Of a stretch of 64,000 nt of DNA, positions 42,101-47,814 are shown one piece after another. This DNA comes from Ottelia alismoides (Eukaryota > Streptophyta > Magnoliopsida > Alismatales > Hydrocharitaceae). The position numbers and the translations under genes were made by a program. The DNA is taken from assembly GCA_037367405.1 (NCBI GenBank), contig JAZKJV010002320.1, forward strand, positions 124,001-188,000, given 5' to 3'. The notes under the pieces are model-generated. The model was not told the DNA's origin. It saw only the letters and a list, made by a program, of their open reading frames with translations, and made no database searches. Numbering within the stretch: the stretch's first letter is position 1; every line of letters starts with the position of its first letter.

Positions 42101-43586
42101 TAACCTTGCCATAGTTTATTCATTCTCATCTTACACGTTCCTACGTAGAATGAAAATGCAGTTTACACTTACTTAATAGCTAAGTTATACTGGTGTACAT
42201 TTGCATTTTTCTGTATTTTCTTCATGTTTTCCTTTATCATATCCTGACCACTTTGAACTTTGCATTGTTCCTCTGTGCAATGAAGACATAAAGTCTGGAA
42301 TTTTGTTGTTTTAATAAATTAAACATCAATGCTTAATACTTTCAGTACAAATTCATACAGGCTTGGCTTTTGTACTTTTGGAGAAGATCCAAAAATCATG
42401 GAATAGAAGAAGATCTTGCTGATGAACGATTACAATATTGGAGCAGACAAAGAAGCTTACCTGTCAGTACACATGATGCAGTTGATGGTAAGTCCATGCA
42501 CATGCTTCGCTAATTTATTTTCCCTCTTTTTCATAGAAGGATTTGTGATTGATAACCAATAACTTCACATCGAACTATGGCTCTCTTTACATTGAGGAAA
42601 TTAACGAATAAAGTCCAAAGAAATCCTCCAACACAAGGAAAATAACAGAAACTGAAGCAAACTACTCTTTCTCCTAGACTCCTAGTATAAATAAAGATAA
42701 CTTATCCCATACTATAATTGGAGATCTTATATAGATCTCAATGTATCTAATCAAGTAAATATAAAATGAACTCAAGAATGATATATACTAAGTTTGTCAT
42801 TTTCTAATTTTCAGTTGCATCAAAGTCATTCCTCTATACGAAGATGTGGGGAAGAAACTTGTCCCCTTTGAATTAAATCTACAATAAGATGACTGTTCAT
42901 CATAAGATGTTTTGCATATTTAGAAAGATGGAGAATGTGGCACCTTTATTATTTCAACTCATACCCTCAAGATCACTTAGAAAAGGATTCCTATAAAAGC
43001 TCACAAAAAGTGTGCGACACAACTCGATGTTCGATTTCAATGCTAGAAAGTGACATAACATTTGTTTCATTCTGCACAATATGCAGAATTAATAAGAGCT
43101 AATGTATTTTTCAGTTTTTCTGTGACACCCAGCCCTATATATGTAGAAGGCTAGGGTTAGGGAGAATACACTATGAATAGAAGTATAAAACTACCCTTAA
43201 GTGGTTACACCTCTCTTATATATTTATATCTCAACACTCCTCAAGTTGGAGCATCGATGCCAATCATGCTCAACTTAGGTATACACATTTGGAAAATTGG
43301 AATGGTCCTTTGGAGAATGCTTTTGGGAAGATATTGACAGTCTGATCTTATAAACTGACTTAAGTAGAACTGTAGAAGTTAGTCCCTTCAGTATCAAATT
43401 TTGAGCATAATGACATTTCACCTCAGTGTGTTTGGTATCTGACACCGTCCTGATTTTCCCTTGTGCCTGTCAGTGGAGCGAGGACTCGTCGAGTTAAGGA
43501 AGCTGGAAATTGAGGGGCAACTGTGGGAAGCGACGAGGAAGGAAAGAGATCAAAATTTTCACATTACAAATACCAAAGATATCTAG
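12054..43586 (+). CDS. SCD2: SCD2-like coiled-coil protein, C-terminal half (10 exons)
   Basis: Joined exons 12054-12128, 12228-12338, 12419-12479, 12708-12824, 13036-13151, 25877-25946, 26099-26140, 26277-26317, 42361-42487 and 43474-43586 give an open frame of 290 codons plus TAG. All introns are GT-AG and all phases agree. Order: coiled coil ([10 protein letters not shown]...[12 protein letters not shown]), the conserved block [70 protein letters not shown], and [20 protein letters not shown]. These match what I know of plant SCD2, which acts with the DENN protein SCD1 in membrane trafficking and cytokinesis. The N-terminal half is not in the window. The last nine residues look divergent. 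Function is by homology only. Confidence 0.88.
12228..12338 (+). CDS. SCD2: SCD2-like exon b (coiled coil)
   Basis: Acceptor TTAACTAG, 37 codons in phase 0 ([20 protein letters not shown]...MLLNQEET), donor [22 protein letters not shown] is the conserved coiled-coil segment. Confidence 0.88.
12419..12479 (+). CDS. SCD2: SCD2-like exon c (RCWLARYW block)
   Basis: Acceptor GAACTAG, 61 bp ending in phase 1. Encodes [20 protein letters not shown], the most diagnostic block of the family. Donor G|GTAATT. Confidence 0.93.
12708..12824 (+). CDS. SCD2: SCD2-like exon d ([11 protein letters not shown] block)
   Basis: Acceptor TTACCTTAG, 117 bp, entering and leaving in phase 1. Encodes [20 protein letters not shown], then [14 protein letters not shown]. 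Confidence 0.93.
13036..13151 (+). CDS. SCD2: SCD2-like exon e (ends ...GLRELASLK)
   Basis: Acceptor AAACTACAG, 116 bp, closing in phase 0 at AAG|GTTTCT. Encodes an acidic stretch, then [19 protein letters not shown]. It is followed by the 12.7-kb intron. Confidence 0.9.
13190..13367 (-). repeat. Probable Copia LTR remnant with PPT, minus strand
   Basis: ends CTCAACACTCCCCTTAAATTGG, which has the form of other minus-strand Copia 3' LTR/PPT junctions here (for example 30425-30440). No coding sequence remains. It abuts a plus-strand LTR, giving a back-to-back LTR arrangement. Confidence 0.4.
13381..13513 (+). repeat. Copia 5' LTR, plus strand, solo with leader
   Basis: TGAAGATTGTTGCG...TTCCACA, 133 bp, contains CTCCTATATAAGAGAGC (TATA-like) and is followed at once by a tRNA-iMet PBS. 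No matching 3' LTR was found. Confidence 0.8.
13514..13525 (+). promoter_or_regulatory. tRNA-iMet primer binding site
   Basis: TGGTATCAGAGC directly follows the LTR end CA. A GC-rich leader (13526-13767) follows, as in element 1, and then the sequence switches to an RTE LINE. Confidence 0.9.
13768..14455 (+). mobile_element. RTE-type LINE, 3' fragment, plus strand
   Basis: Encodes the post-RT C-terminal segment: [40 protein letters not shown], then [25 protein letters not shown] and APIEDKMR, interrupted by frameshifts and a CA microsatellite near 14100. These motifs belong to the plant RTE clade. The 3' end has the expected TTGTTATTGTTG. It joins a Copia leader on its left without recognisable Copia coding sequence. 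Confidence 0.85.
14456..14869. other. No gene seen: AT-rich spacer between opposed RTE copies
   Basis: A short TA run (about 14459-14476) follows the RTE 3' end. The remainder is very AT-rich and not recognisable. Confidence 0.5.
14870..17160 (-). mobile_element. RTE-type LINE, minus strand, with endonuclease and RT
   Basis: On the minus strand it begins near 17160-16925. It encodes an APE-type endonuclease: [29 protein letters not shown], then [13 protein letters not shown] and [11 protein letters not shown] (about 16930-16245). An RT follows with [13 protein letters not shown] and LFVDDICV (about 15830-15560). Next is the same [14 protein letters not shown] tail as the + copy. Many stops and frameshifts make it a pseudogene. 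The final 3' tail is missing near 14870. The two copies in this intron are tail to tail. Confidence 0.88.
16245..16930 (-). pseudogene. RTE endonuclease domain
   Basis: Exonuclease-endonuclease-phosphatase fold motifs are present: QETKWVG with the catalytic Glu near the N-terminus, and GDLNGHVGK with the Asp-x-Asn pair. The C-terminal His motif region near 16250 reads [13 protein letters not shown], where the usual D-(Y/H) context is partly kept. Broken near 16710 and 16525 by a stop or frameshift. Confidence 0.8.
17220..17267. repeat. Short perfect hairpin
   Basis: GGCAACTTCCTAAATA (about 17220-17235) pairs with TATTTAGGAAGTTGTC (17252-17267) around an A-rich loop. Stem about 16 bp. No T run follows. 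It may be the end of a small TIR element. Confidence 0.6.
17301..18310. other. No gene seen: AT-rich intronic sequence
   Basis: Long A/T tracts on both strands, no ORF above background and no recognised TE domain. Confidence 0.5.
18322..18575 (+). repeat. About 57-bp tandem repeat, four divergent copies
   Basis: A unit of form GCTCTGTAnnn...GAGTCACCTnAA...GAGTCTCCTCGTCGGAGAAC recurs about every 57 bp (starting near 18330, 18398, 18455 and 18511). Copies differ by 20-30 percent by eye. Confidence 0.75.
19316..19640 (-). mobile_element. LTR retrotransposon 5' end remnant (PBS and LTR), minus strand
   Basis: GCTCTGATACCA at 19316-19327 is a minus-strand tRNA-iMet PBS. To its right lies about 300 bp of LTR-like sequence with GGCTTCTTATATAGCTCC, similar to the TATA-like LTR segment elsewhere. 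The LTR terminus next to the PBS is altered (TATA instead of TG). To its left a leader-like minus ORF (19040-19342) shows no gag motif. Confidence 0.55.
20218..20380. mobile_element. Hairpin MITE (58-bp arms)
   Basis: The left arm GAGTGATCCTATGAGAG...TCTGGACCAC (20218-20275) is almost the exact reverse complement of GTGGTCCAGAATCATC...GGATCACTC (20323-20380), with a 47-bp loop. Flanked by GA and TA microsatellites. Transcribed as part of the intron it would fold into a long near-perfect stem. Confidence 0.9.
20392..20590. mobile_element. Half copy of the GAGGAAAGGGAGC hairpin MITE family
   Basis: Starts GAGGAAAAGGAAGC and keeps the interior landmarks TGTCATTCGAATTTCATCAGAAA and CTCCAATGCCCTC of the elements at 25152 and 44574. 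It stops at the middle, lacking the second arm. Confidence 0.65.
21693..23220 (-). pseudogene. FAR1/MULE transposase, main exon with frameshifts
   Basis: N-terminal part: [20 protein letters not shown] and [11 protein letters not shown], the FAR1-type zinc-binding region. Then the MULE catalytic region: [13 protein letters not shown] (first Asp), [14 protein letters not shown] (second Asp), [12 protein letters not shown], and [11 protein letters not shown] (Glu). At least three frameshifts (near 22690, 22460 and 21970) break the frame. The expected C-terminal SWIM zinc finger is not seen before the stop at 21693. The family includes the domesticated plant regulators FHY3/FAR1, but the TIRs show this copy is a transposon. 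Confidence 0.9.
24205..24575. repeat. 82-bp satellite-like repeat in the MULE intron, alternating variants
   Basis: TATTACAAAGAACTTACAGA begins units at 24205, 24287, 24369 and 24451 and a partial one at 24537. Units 1 and 3 carry GTTATGATATATTTAC and GAGCCATTAAG. Units 2 and 4 carry ATTAATATATATA and GAGCCTTTAAG. The alternation means a two-unit (about 164-168 bp) block was itself duplicated. Confidence 0.9.
24617..24731 (-). pseudogene. Probable first exon of the MULE transposase
   Basis: ATG at 24731 opens 38 acidic codons ([15 protein letters not shown]...) ending at a GAAG|GTAATT donor at 24617. The composition fits the N-terminal tail of FAR1-like proteins. It is separated from the main exon by an intron of about 1.4 kb. 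Splice connection is inferred. Confidence 0.5.
24893..24956. repeat. 32-bp perfect tandem duplication near the MULE 5' end
   Basis: AACCTAGAATTTTGGCGAGC plus 12 more bases occurs twice without difference (24893-24924, 24925-24956). It lies upstream of the transposase ATG, in the likely promoter or leader. Confidence 0.95.
25152..25540. mobile_element. Long hairpin MITE, copy A
   Basis: Left arm GAGGAAAGGGAGCCTACTTT...GTAACCTTACCTACTTCAC mirrors the right arm GTGAAGTAGGTAAGGTTACC...AAAGTAGGCTCTCTTTAC. Complementarity continues to a centre near 25345, so almost the whole 390 bp is one palindrome. Flanked by TA and CT runs. It lies 330 bp before an SCD2-like exon. Confidence 0.92.
25877..25946 (+). 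CDS. SCD2: SCD2-like exon f (VEDAV...RRPNL)
   Basis: Acceptor TTATTAAAG, then [20 protein letters not shown] and three more codons, donor CAG|GTTTCT, leaving in phase 1. It joins exon e exactly where the family reads ASLKVEDAV, which ties the two halves of the gene across the 12.7-kb intron. Confidence 0.88.
26099..26140 (+). CDS. SCD2: SCD2-like exon g (small)
   Basis: 42 bp, acceptor ACTTGTAG, donor GATG|GTAAAT, phase 1 to 1. Encodes [14 protein letters not shown], matching the PKYMEA landmark of the family. Confidence 0.85.
26277..26317 (+). CDS. SCD2: SCD2-like exon h (small)
   Basis: 41 bp, acceptor GATTTCCAG, closing in phase 0 at CAG|GTAGAA. Encodes [14 protein letters not shown]. 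The next 16 kb is intron before AWLLYFWRR. Confidence 0.87.
27146..27310. mobile_element. Terminus of a GGGATTTTTAC-type TIR element
   Basis: GGGGATTTTTACACATAACCC, then CAATTACATGTAG and GAGTTAATCTAACCGAAT, resemble the ends at 1614 and 8352-8520 (GGGAT..., GAGTTAATCTAACCAAT). A GC-rich interior follows (27330-27620). The opposite end was not located. Confidence 0.45.
27890..28255. repeat. Cluster of CTAGTCGG / GACTAGTCG words, possible hAT subterminal region
   Basis: CGACTAGTCGGCCTAGTCGG, ACTAGTCGAGCCAGTCGG and related direct and inverted words cluster at 28147-28240 and end in TTTACAACACTAAC. Such subterminal clusters are common in nonautonomous hAT elements. No TIR pair was established. 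Confidence 0.35.
28256..30290. other. No gene supported: mixed old transposon interior
   Basis: 28880-29110 is a GA-rich strand (GGAGG/GAAGG words) and 29100-29290 resembles a TIR-element end (CTTCTGTTAGTTTGTCC...GAGTTAAACTAATCC). Overlapping ORFs on both strands at 29650-30157 have no recognisable domain. Confidence 0.4.
30297..30429 (-). repeat. Copia LTR (element B, 3' LTR)
   Basis: TGTTGGAGGAAATG...ATCTCAACA, 133 bp, with GGCTCTCTTATATAGC. The polypurine tract CTCCCCCTCAAGC (minus GCTTGAGGGGGAG) follows at 30430. A related but distinct LTR from those of elements 1 and C. Confidence 0.85.
30430..30669 (-). pseudogene. Copia RNase H C-terminus (element B, truncated)
   Basis: Reads [42 protein letters not shown] and [10 protein letters not shown] on the minus strand. 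It is cut at 30670 by the LTR of element C. The rest of element B is not found beyond element C. Confidence 0.85.
30670..30815 (-). repeat. Copia LTR (element C, 3' LTR)
   Basis: TGTTGGAAAAAATAAG...ATCTCTACA, 146 bp, followed by a polypurine tract (CTCCCCCCCAAG on +). It interrupts the RNase H of element B, so C inserted into B. Confidence 0.88.
30820..34800 (-). pseudogene. Copia gag-pol polyprotein of element C, lightly damaged
   Basis: Longest open piece 31414-32520 (368 codons): [39 protein letters not shown], and an intact [11 protein letters not shown] box. RNase H lies at 30925-31371 ([32 protein letters not shown]). Integrase is at 32908-33724 (FGHLP...[19 protein letters not shown]) and gag/protease at 33950-34800. 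The protease site reads MDYGA where most Copia elements have D-S-G-A, and the zinc knuckle is degenerate. About eight frame breaks remain. Confidence 0.9.
34816..37558 (+). mobile_element. L1-type LINE, 5' truncated, with RT and zf-RVT
   Basis: ORF2 from just before RT to the end. The entry segment reads [20 protein letters not shown] and [77 protein letters not shown], and the catalytic box YADVTLFF (A-D-V in place of A-D-D). The C-terminal region reads [27 protein letters not shown] and [19 protein letters not shown]. Stops and frameshifts break it about seven times. The 3' end has the stem GGTGG/CCACC (37521-37536), then GTTTCTC and an A-rich tail. No TSD could be matched. The endonuclease is missing. 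Confidence 0.92.
37559..37890 (+). other. Probable Copia leader (element D), no coding
   Basis: No ORF. It ends with CACCCATTTCCAAG|ATGGATAGG, which resembles the gag start of element 1, so this is likely the leader of element D. Confidence 0.4.
37891..39300 (+). pseudogene. Copia element D remnant, plus strand, internally deleted
   Basis: Gag start [11 protein letters not shown], then a jump to integrase ([47 protein letters not shown]), then RT N-terminus ([36 protein letters not shown]). Protease, most of integrase and later RT are missing. Stops are frequent, so this is an old copy. It lies opposite in strand to its Copia neighbours. Confidence 0.8.
39370..39792 (-). pseudogene. Copia element E: LTR remnant, PPT and RNase H part 1
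   Basis: LTR-like sequence (about 39370-39510) with a polypurine tract at about 39517-39530 (CTCCCCCCTCAAG on +). Minus-strand RNase [32 protein letters not shown] and IFTKSLDRG. It breaks exactly at the hAT insertion at 39793 and continues beyond 41147. Confidence 0.85.
39793..41147. mobile_element. Nonautonomous hAT-like element, 1355 bp
   Basis: It splits a Copia RNase H so that the reading resumes on both sides. It is flanked by GCATCAAT (39785-39792) and GCGTCAAT (41148-41155), an 8-bp TSD with one change, the hAT length. Ends CATGATTCGGAAATG and (reverse complement) CAATGTTTAGAAAGT form weak TIRs. Subterminal CCGCATATG-type palindromes lie at both ends (39850-39930, 41050-41090). An internal C-rich leader-like block (40010-40330) is followed by AT-rich sequence with no transposase. 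Confidence 0.75.
41148..41280 (-). pseudogene. Copia element E: RNase H part 2
   Basis: Minus strand reads [20 protein letters not shown] and [15 protein letters not shown], and joins in frame context to the [13 protein letters not shown] of part 1 if the hAT element and one TSD are ignored. Confidence 0.8.
41281..42360. other. End of 16-kb intron, no gene seen
   Basis: AT-rich, with a short CCCTCCCTCTCTCTCC run near 41720. The last 60 bases carry TTAATACTTTCAG and the final acceptor ATTCATACAG. Confidence 0.5.
42361..42487 (+). CDS. SCD2: SCD2-like exon i (AWLLYFWRR...STHDAVD)
   Basis: Acceptor CATACAG, 127 bp leaving in phase 1 at GATG|GTAAGT (strong donor). Encodes [30 protein letters not shown] and STHDAVD, all family landmarks. 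Confidence 0.93.
43130..43445 (-). pseudogene. Copia element F: LTR and RNase H end, in the last SCD2-like intron
   Basis: An LTR-like stretch (about 43135-43228) ends TATCTCAACA and is followed by CTCCTCAAGTTGGAGCAT (PPT). Minus-strand RNase H remnants follow ([21 protein letters not shown]). It ends about 30 bp before the last exon, close to the branch-point region. Confidence 0.75.
43474..43586 (+). CDS. SCD2: SCD2-like last exon with stop
   Basis: Acceptor TTGTGCCTGTCAG, 37 codons with TAG at 43584-43586. Encodes [20 protein letters not shown] and TRKERDQ, then [10 protein letters not shown], which I do not recognise from the family. The 3' UTR presumably continues for some hundred bases. 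No clear poly(A) signal was chosen. Confidence 0.9.
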
Positions 43587-44573
43587 TAATCATAGCAAAG
43601 GCACACAGACAGTTAAATTATTTCAGAGCACATAATCTTTCGTTGGTGGAAGACCGGTCATTATACAAAGTTTCACAGTAATTACTGTTAAAATCTCGAG
43701 GCACGGGAAGAACGCTCTATATCTATCAACACGCAATTATATCAAGTTTGTAATATAGCTTTGGTTCTGTAACTGTACAATGTCTTTATGAATATGCTGA
43801 AATTTTCGACAGTGAAGTCATTTTCCATACATATTTACTGTAAATGACAGTTTTTAAACTCTCAATATGCTGCTGAGTAAAAGTAAAATTGAACCGTACA
43901 GTACTTACTACCTGTTGAAGCATTTGTTATTCTCATACAATTATCTGAAAATTTGAGGCTCGTCCTGAGCGGACGGTGACCGTTTGAGCCCGAGGTGTTG
44001 GGTCTCATGCCTAGGATCCTCGCAATTCGGTTAGGGGAAAACCCCATTTTTATAATGTATGCATTTTCTTGATGTTCATGGAGTTATAGGTGAGATTAAA
44101 AGAATAAACCCATTTAAATAAAGCTCAGTTAAAATTAATGTTCATTACATGCTGATATTTCTAATACTGCTCTATTTCTGATCATATTGTAATTGTGGGG
44201 GGAAATCACAGGGAAGAAGAGAAATTACTGTAGGATCCTACTGCATTGGGCTTTTCAGCCTTTTTGGATAGATTTGGGCCCAGAAACAGGTGGCTGAAGA
44301 TTATTTTCATATGAAAGACAATTGTTCATATCTTTAAAAAACACATTTGGATATAATAAATCGATCAATTTTATAGACTAATTTAAATATACCTTTTACA
44401 TGTGAATTATATACTAAGTTCCCATTCGGGATCGTGGTTGGCTGGTCTTTGGCGATTCGGGATCTCCTCCAGTCAGAGCGGCCGACCCGATTGTCCCCTG
44501 CGATTGGTGATTATTTCATAATAAAAATAATACCAAATATGATGAATATACAAATCAACAAAGTATATTTATA
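43587..44573. other. SCD2-like 3' flank, no further gene seen
   Basis: Probable 3' UTR, then spacer. 43925-44045 and 44410-44510 are locally GC-rich without motif or ORF. Confidence 0.4.
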
Positions 44574-44958
44574 GAGGAAAGGGAGCTTACTTTGTGAAGT
44601 AGGTAACCTTACCTTCACATCCAATTTTTGTAATTTTTTTAATTTTTTTTGAAAAATACCACCGTGGATTTTCATAATTATATCCCTTTAATATGTCATT
44701 CAAATTTCATCAGAAACGGAGACTCCTACGGCCTTCATCCAGAACATGTAAAATACGACAAATCAGTGACCGTTAAAAAATGACTGTCTGGATGGAGGCT
44801 GTAGGAGTCTCTGTTTCTGACGAAATTTGAATGACATATTAGAGAGATATAATTATGAAAACCCATATGGCAATTTTGAAAAAAAAAATAAAAAATTGCA
44901 AAAAATGAAATGTGAAGTAGGTAAGTTACCTACTTCACAAAGTAGGCTCTCTTTCCTC
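44574..44958. mobile_element. Long hairpin MITE, copy B
   Basis: Same family as 25152-25540: left GAGGAAAGGGAGCTTACTTT, right AAAGTAGGCTCTCTTTCCTC, centre near 44765. Interior landmarks GAGACTCCTACGGCCTTCAT and GGCTGTAGGAGTCTCTG are shared. 385 bp. Confidence 0.92.
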
Positions 44959-45147
44959 ATATTTATATATGTATACTGATAAATACTCATGTAAGTGGCA
45001 TTTTGTCGGGGCTCGGGTCATCGATTTACATAAAAACCTAAGCATCGGACTGAACCATAACCTGTGGAAAATTGGCAGGCTTGGGATGAACTATCTTGGG
45101 TTGGTCCAAGTTGAGCACCTTTCTCTGCCCTATACATTTGTGTGTGT

Positions 45148-45654
45148 AGGGATAAATGGGACTGCCCCTTAGGGGGACTAACTTGGCTCCCCCCGTCTCA
45201 TTTTCACCTTTTTTTTTGAAAATTTCTTCCATGAATATTCATCACTATATCCCTATATTATGCTACTCAAATTTCAGAGACTCTTACGGCCTACATCTAG
45301 ACAATCATTTTTTAATGGTAACGGAATTGCTAAAAACGACCCGTCTTGATGGAGGTCGTAAGAGTCTGTGTTTCACACAAAATTTTAATGACATGATACG
45401 GAGATATATTGATGAAAATTCATGGAAGAAATTTTCAAAAAAAATGAAAAAAACCGAGCGAAATGGGACGGGGGAGCCAAGTTAGCTCCCCCCATGGGGC
45501 CTAGGAGTCTCTGTTTCTGACGAAATTTTAATAGAATGTTAGAGGGATATAGTGATGAATATAGAAATTTTTATTTTCCAAAGAAATAAAAAAATGAAGG
45601 AAAAATAGGGGTGGGAGTAGCCAAGTTGGCTACTCCCAGAGGACAGCCCCATTT

Positions 45655-45660
<6 letters not shown>
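45148..45660. mobile_element. Compound hairpin element with three arms
   Basis: Outer ends AGGGATAAATGGGACTGCCC and GGACAGCCCCATTTTACCCT are inverted copies. Inside, 45174-45240 (ACTAACTTGGCTCCCCCCGT) pairs with 45450-45492 (ACGGGGGAGCCAAGTTAGCT). A further half arm (45498-45640) ends AGCCAAGTTGGCTACTCCC. Middle landmarks (GAGTCTCTGTTTCTGACGAA) link it to the 25152/44574 family. Best read as a hairpin nested in, or recombined with, a second copy. A TA run follows. Confidence 0.75.

Positions 45661-45688
<28 letters not shown>
45661..45688. repeat. (TA)n microsatellite
   Basis: About 14 TA repeats directly after a MITE end, like the TA runs beside the MULE and the other MITEs. Confidence 0.95.
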
Positions 45689-45690
<2 letters not shown>

Positions 45691-46029
45691 CAAAATGAAA
45701 ACAGATACAAAATGGAGTTCTCTCAGTTGTACTTTTAAAAGATTCTATGATTATAGTTATGCTCCTACGTTATTTTCCAATAATACTTGTGCCTCCGTAT
45801 TCTTACAAAAGTCAAATGCATGCCTTTCGTTAAGGTAAAATAGGGTTGTAAGAGTAATAACAAAAGGACAGTGCTGTAAGTTCGGTAAGAATACCGAAGT
45901 ATAAACGTTATTACAAAAAATATAAAGACGTCAAAGTGTAACTGCATATTCTTGGAGGGACACAAGTGTTAAAAACCTAAAAATGAAATGCATCCCCGTC
46001 CGTTTGCATCTCTTAAAACGGTGAGGACA

Positions 46030-46370
46030 GTCAAAGAAGAAAGAGGGATGGAGTGAAGCCCATCTCGTTCGTTTCGTTCCTTCTTACTCTTGTTGTCCAG
46101 ATCTTCTGTTGGTTTCTTTGAATTATTTTGGATCCATTTGCTGCAAAGTGTCAAAGCTCCTTTTTCAGAGCTTTGGAATGATTACTTCACCTCTCTGGTC
46201 TCCAACATCATCTCTCTCTCTCTCTATCTCTGTCTGTCTGGAGATCCAACACAGCAACGTGGAGCACTGATCGTCTCCATCAAAGAACGTGCCTTCTTGG
46301 CGTTTTCCATTCTCAGCCATCTTCAACAGCTTCTTCTCCGATCGTTTCGAGGATATATATAATACTGTTC
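46030..46370 (+). promoter_or_regulatory. CT-rich leader-like sequence (possible promoter/5' UTR relic)
   Basis: Contains pyrimidine-rich words (TCGTTCGTTTCGTTCC, CTCTCTCTCTCTATCTC near 46210) typical of plant 5' UTRs, ending near ATATATATAAT at 46350. No credible CDS follows, so it may be a gene relic or chance low complexity. Confidence 0.25.
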
Positions 46371-46639
46371 AGAAGATTTAACATTCAGCAGTCATTGCTT
46401 ATTAATCCTCCTCCAGTAACCACTTATCTCACATGAACAAGAACGATGAATGTGAATAACAGGTCCTCTTATCCCTATCTTATCAAAATAAAATCTTCGG
46501 ATGTATCGGGGATATGTTACCTTTTTATTCTTAATAAAAATAGACCCTGAGCACAGTTTGGATGAGGGATAAGTAAAAAAAGTTTATCCTTATTTTTAAT
46601 TGGGTTGATTTGAGAGTAAGTAATAGGACAGATATACAC

Positions 46640-46760
46640 ATGGTAGGCGCGGCGGTCCCTTTTAGCCTTGAGGCGTACGCCTCAGACCAGTCCTGTGAGG
46701 CGTGCGCCTCGGGTGGTCGAGGCGTAGCGCGGTCGAGGCGTTTCGTGAGGCATTTTTGCT
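46640..46760. mobile_element. GGCGTACGCC-type palindromic TE terminus (hAT-like)
   Basis: GAGGCGTACGCCTC and GAGGCGTGCGCCTCG with repeated TCGAGGCG words form an isolated CpG-rich island in AT-rich DNA. The style is that of plant hAT subterminal repeats. The other end was not found. Confidence 0.4.
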
Positions 46761-47484
46761 TTTTTGAAGTTTTTTTATTATTTTAATGGTTTACTTGGTA
46801 GTTTGAGAAGATTGTAAATATATGTTTATTTAGGATAATGATTATATAAGATCAATGCCTAAATATGGTGTTTCTTTCATGCACATAACTTCATATTTAC
46901 GATTAATGTATCCAACTATTTTGGCAAACTCTTATTATTTCACTCTTAATAATTGAATTCATAAATATCAAATTAAACAATACTTACAACTTAACAAGAT
47001 TTGCAATATATGAAACAAAACAAAATGGATAAGTATCACGGTTTCTCATGTTGCCTTCTATTATATATTAGACACAACATAAATCTCTTCGACATATATT
47101 TAATCGCAATTTTAATTACAACAATATTTCAAAGATTTGCTCGAAATGGATATGATTCATGGTTTCTCGTGCGATCATATATTATATGTTAGACACATAA
47201 CATAAATTTCTGTAATATATATTTAGTCCTACTTTTAATTACAACAATATTTCATAGACATATATGTATTGTTTAATTCTTTCACAATATCTATAGTCAT
47301 TGAATCCTCTTTGATTGGATGAAAATATGTAGAAATGCATATGATGTTGTTCTATCTTCTATTTTGAGGTTCTTATCTTTATTATTTCATCATATCTTAT
47401 AGTGTAAATTATTATATATTGGACAGAGAGTATATAATTACATTGAGATATATATAATTGTACCTGGCAGACTCTATAAACTTT
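46761..47484. other. No gene seen: AT-rich stretch
   Basis: Contains two related segments around 47020-47110 and 47145-47230 (GGTTTCTC...TATTATATNTTAGACA...ACATAAAT), a diverged duplication of about 125 bp spacing. Confidence 0.5.
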
Positions 47485-47491
47485 TTAAATT

Positions 47492-47692
47492 ACATAATCT
47501 TTTGCACAATGTAATTACCTCATCGACCCTATAAATTACCCCAAGAATGCCCAGGAGCTTCAAACAGATTAACCGCAGGGTTCATTGGGTAAGAGTTGGC
47601 AAGGTTACAGGGTCGAGGGTGGAATTAGGTTGTTTCAAAGGACATGGAGGTAATTGGCAAAGTTTATAGAGTCTACCGGGTAAAAATCTCAA
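47492..47692. mobile_element. Small MITE with long TIRs
   Basis: Left ACCTGGCAGACTCTATAAAC...CCTCATCGACC matches the reverse complement of the right end, ACCCGGTAGACTCTATAAAC...ACCCTCGACC. Right terminus GGGTAAAAATCTC resembles the GGGATTTTTAC ends of the elements at 1612 and 27146, so they may be one family. Confidence 0.7.
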
Positions 47693-47814
47693 AAAAAATA
47701 AAGGATAATATTCTTATCTTCATTGTGCTATACTGTTGGTGAAGTTCTCAACTAACTTGGTCTGACTATAAGTTGGGTCATTTCAGTAAATAGCAAGAAT
47801 TCCAACCTAAGGGG

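Larger units (their letters stand above)
26318..42360 (+). other. 16.0-kb intron of the SCD2-like gene, TE-filled
   Basis: GT at 26318, AG at 42360. The protein reads ...[13 protein letters not shown]... across it, as in homologues. Contents: TIR element ends, nested Copia remnants, an L1-type LINE and an hAT-like element. 26320-27140 and 41280-42360 show no recognisable element. Confidence 0.85.

Noticed and set aside
46090..46362. 90-codon plus-strand ORF in the CT-rich block as a gene
   Set aside because: No recognisable domain. The open frame follows from low-complexity CT sequence.
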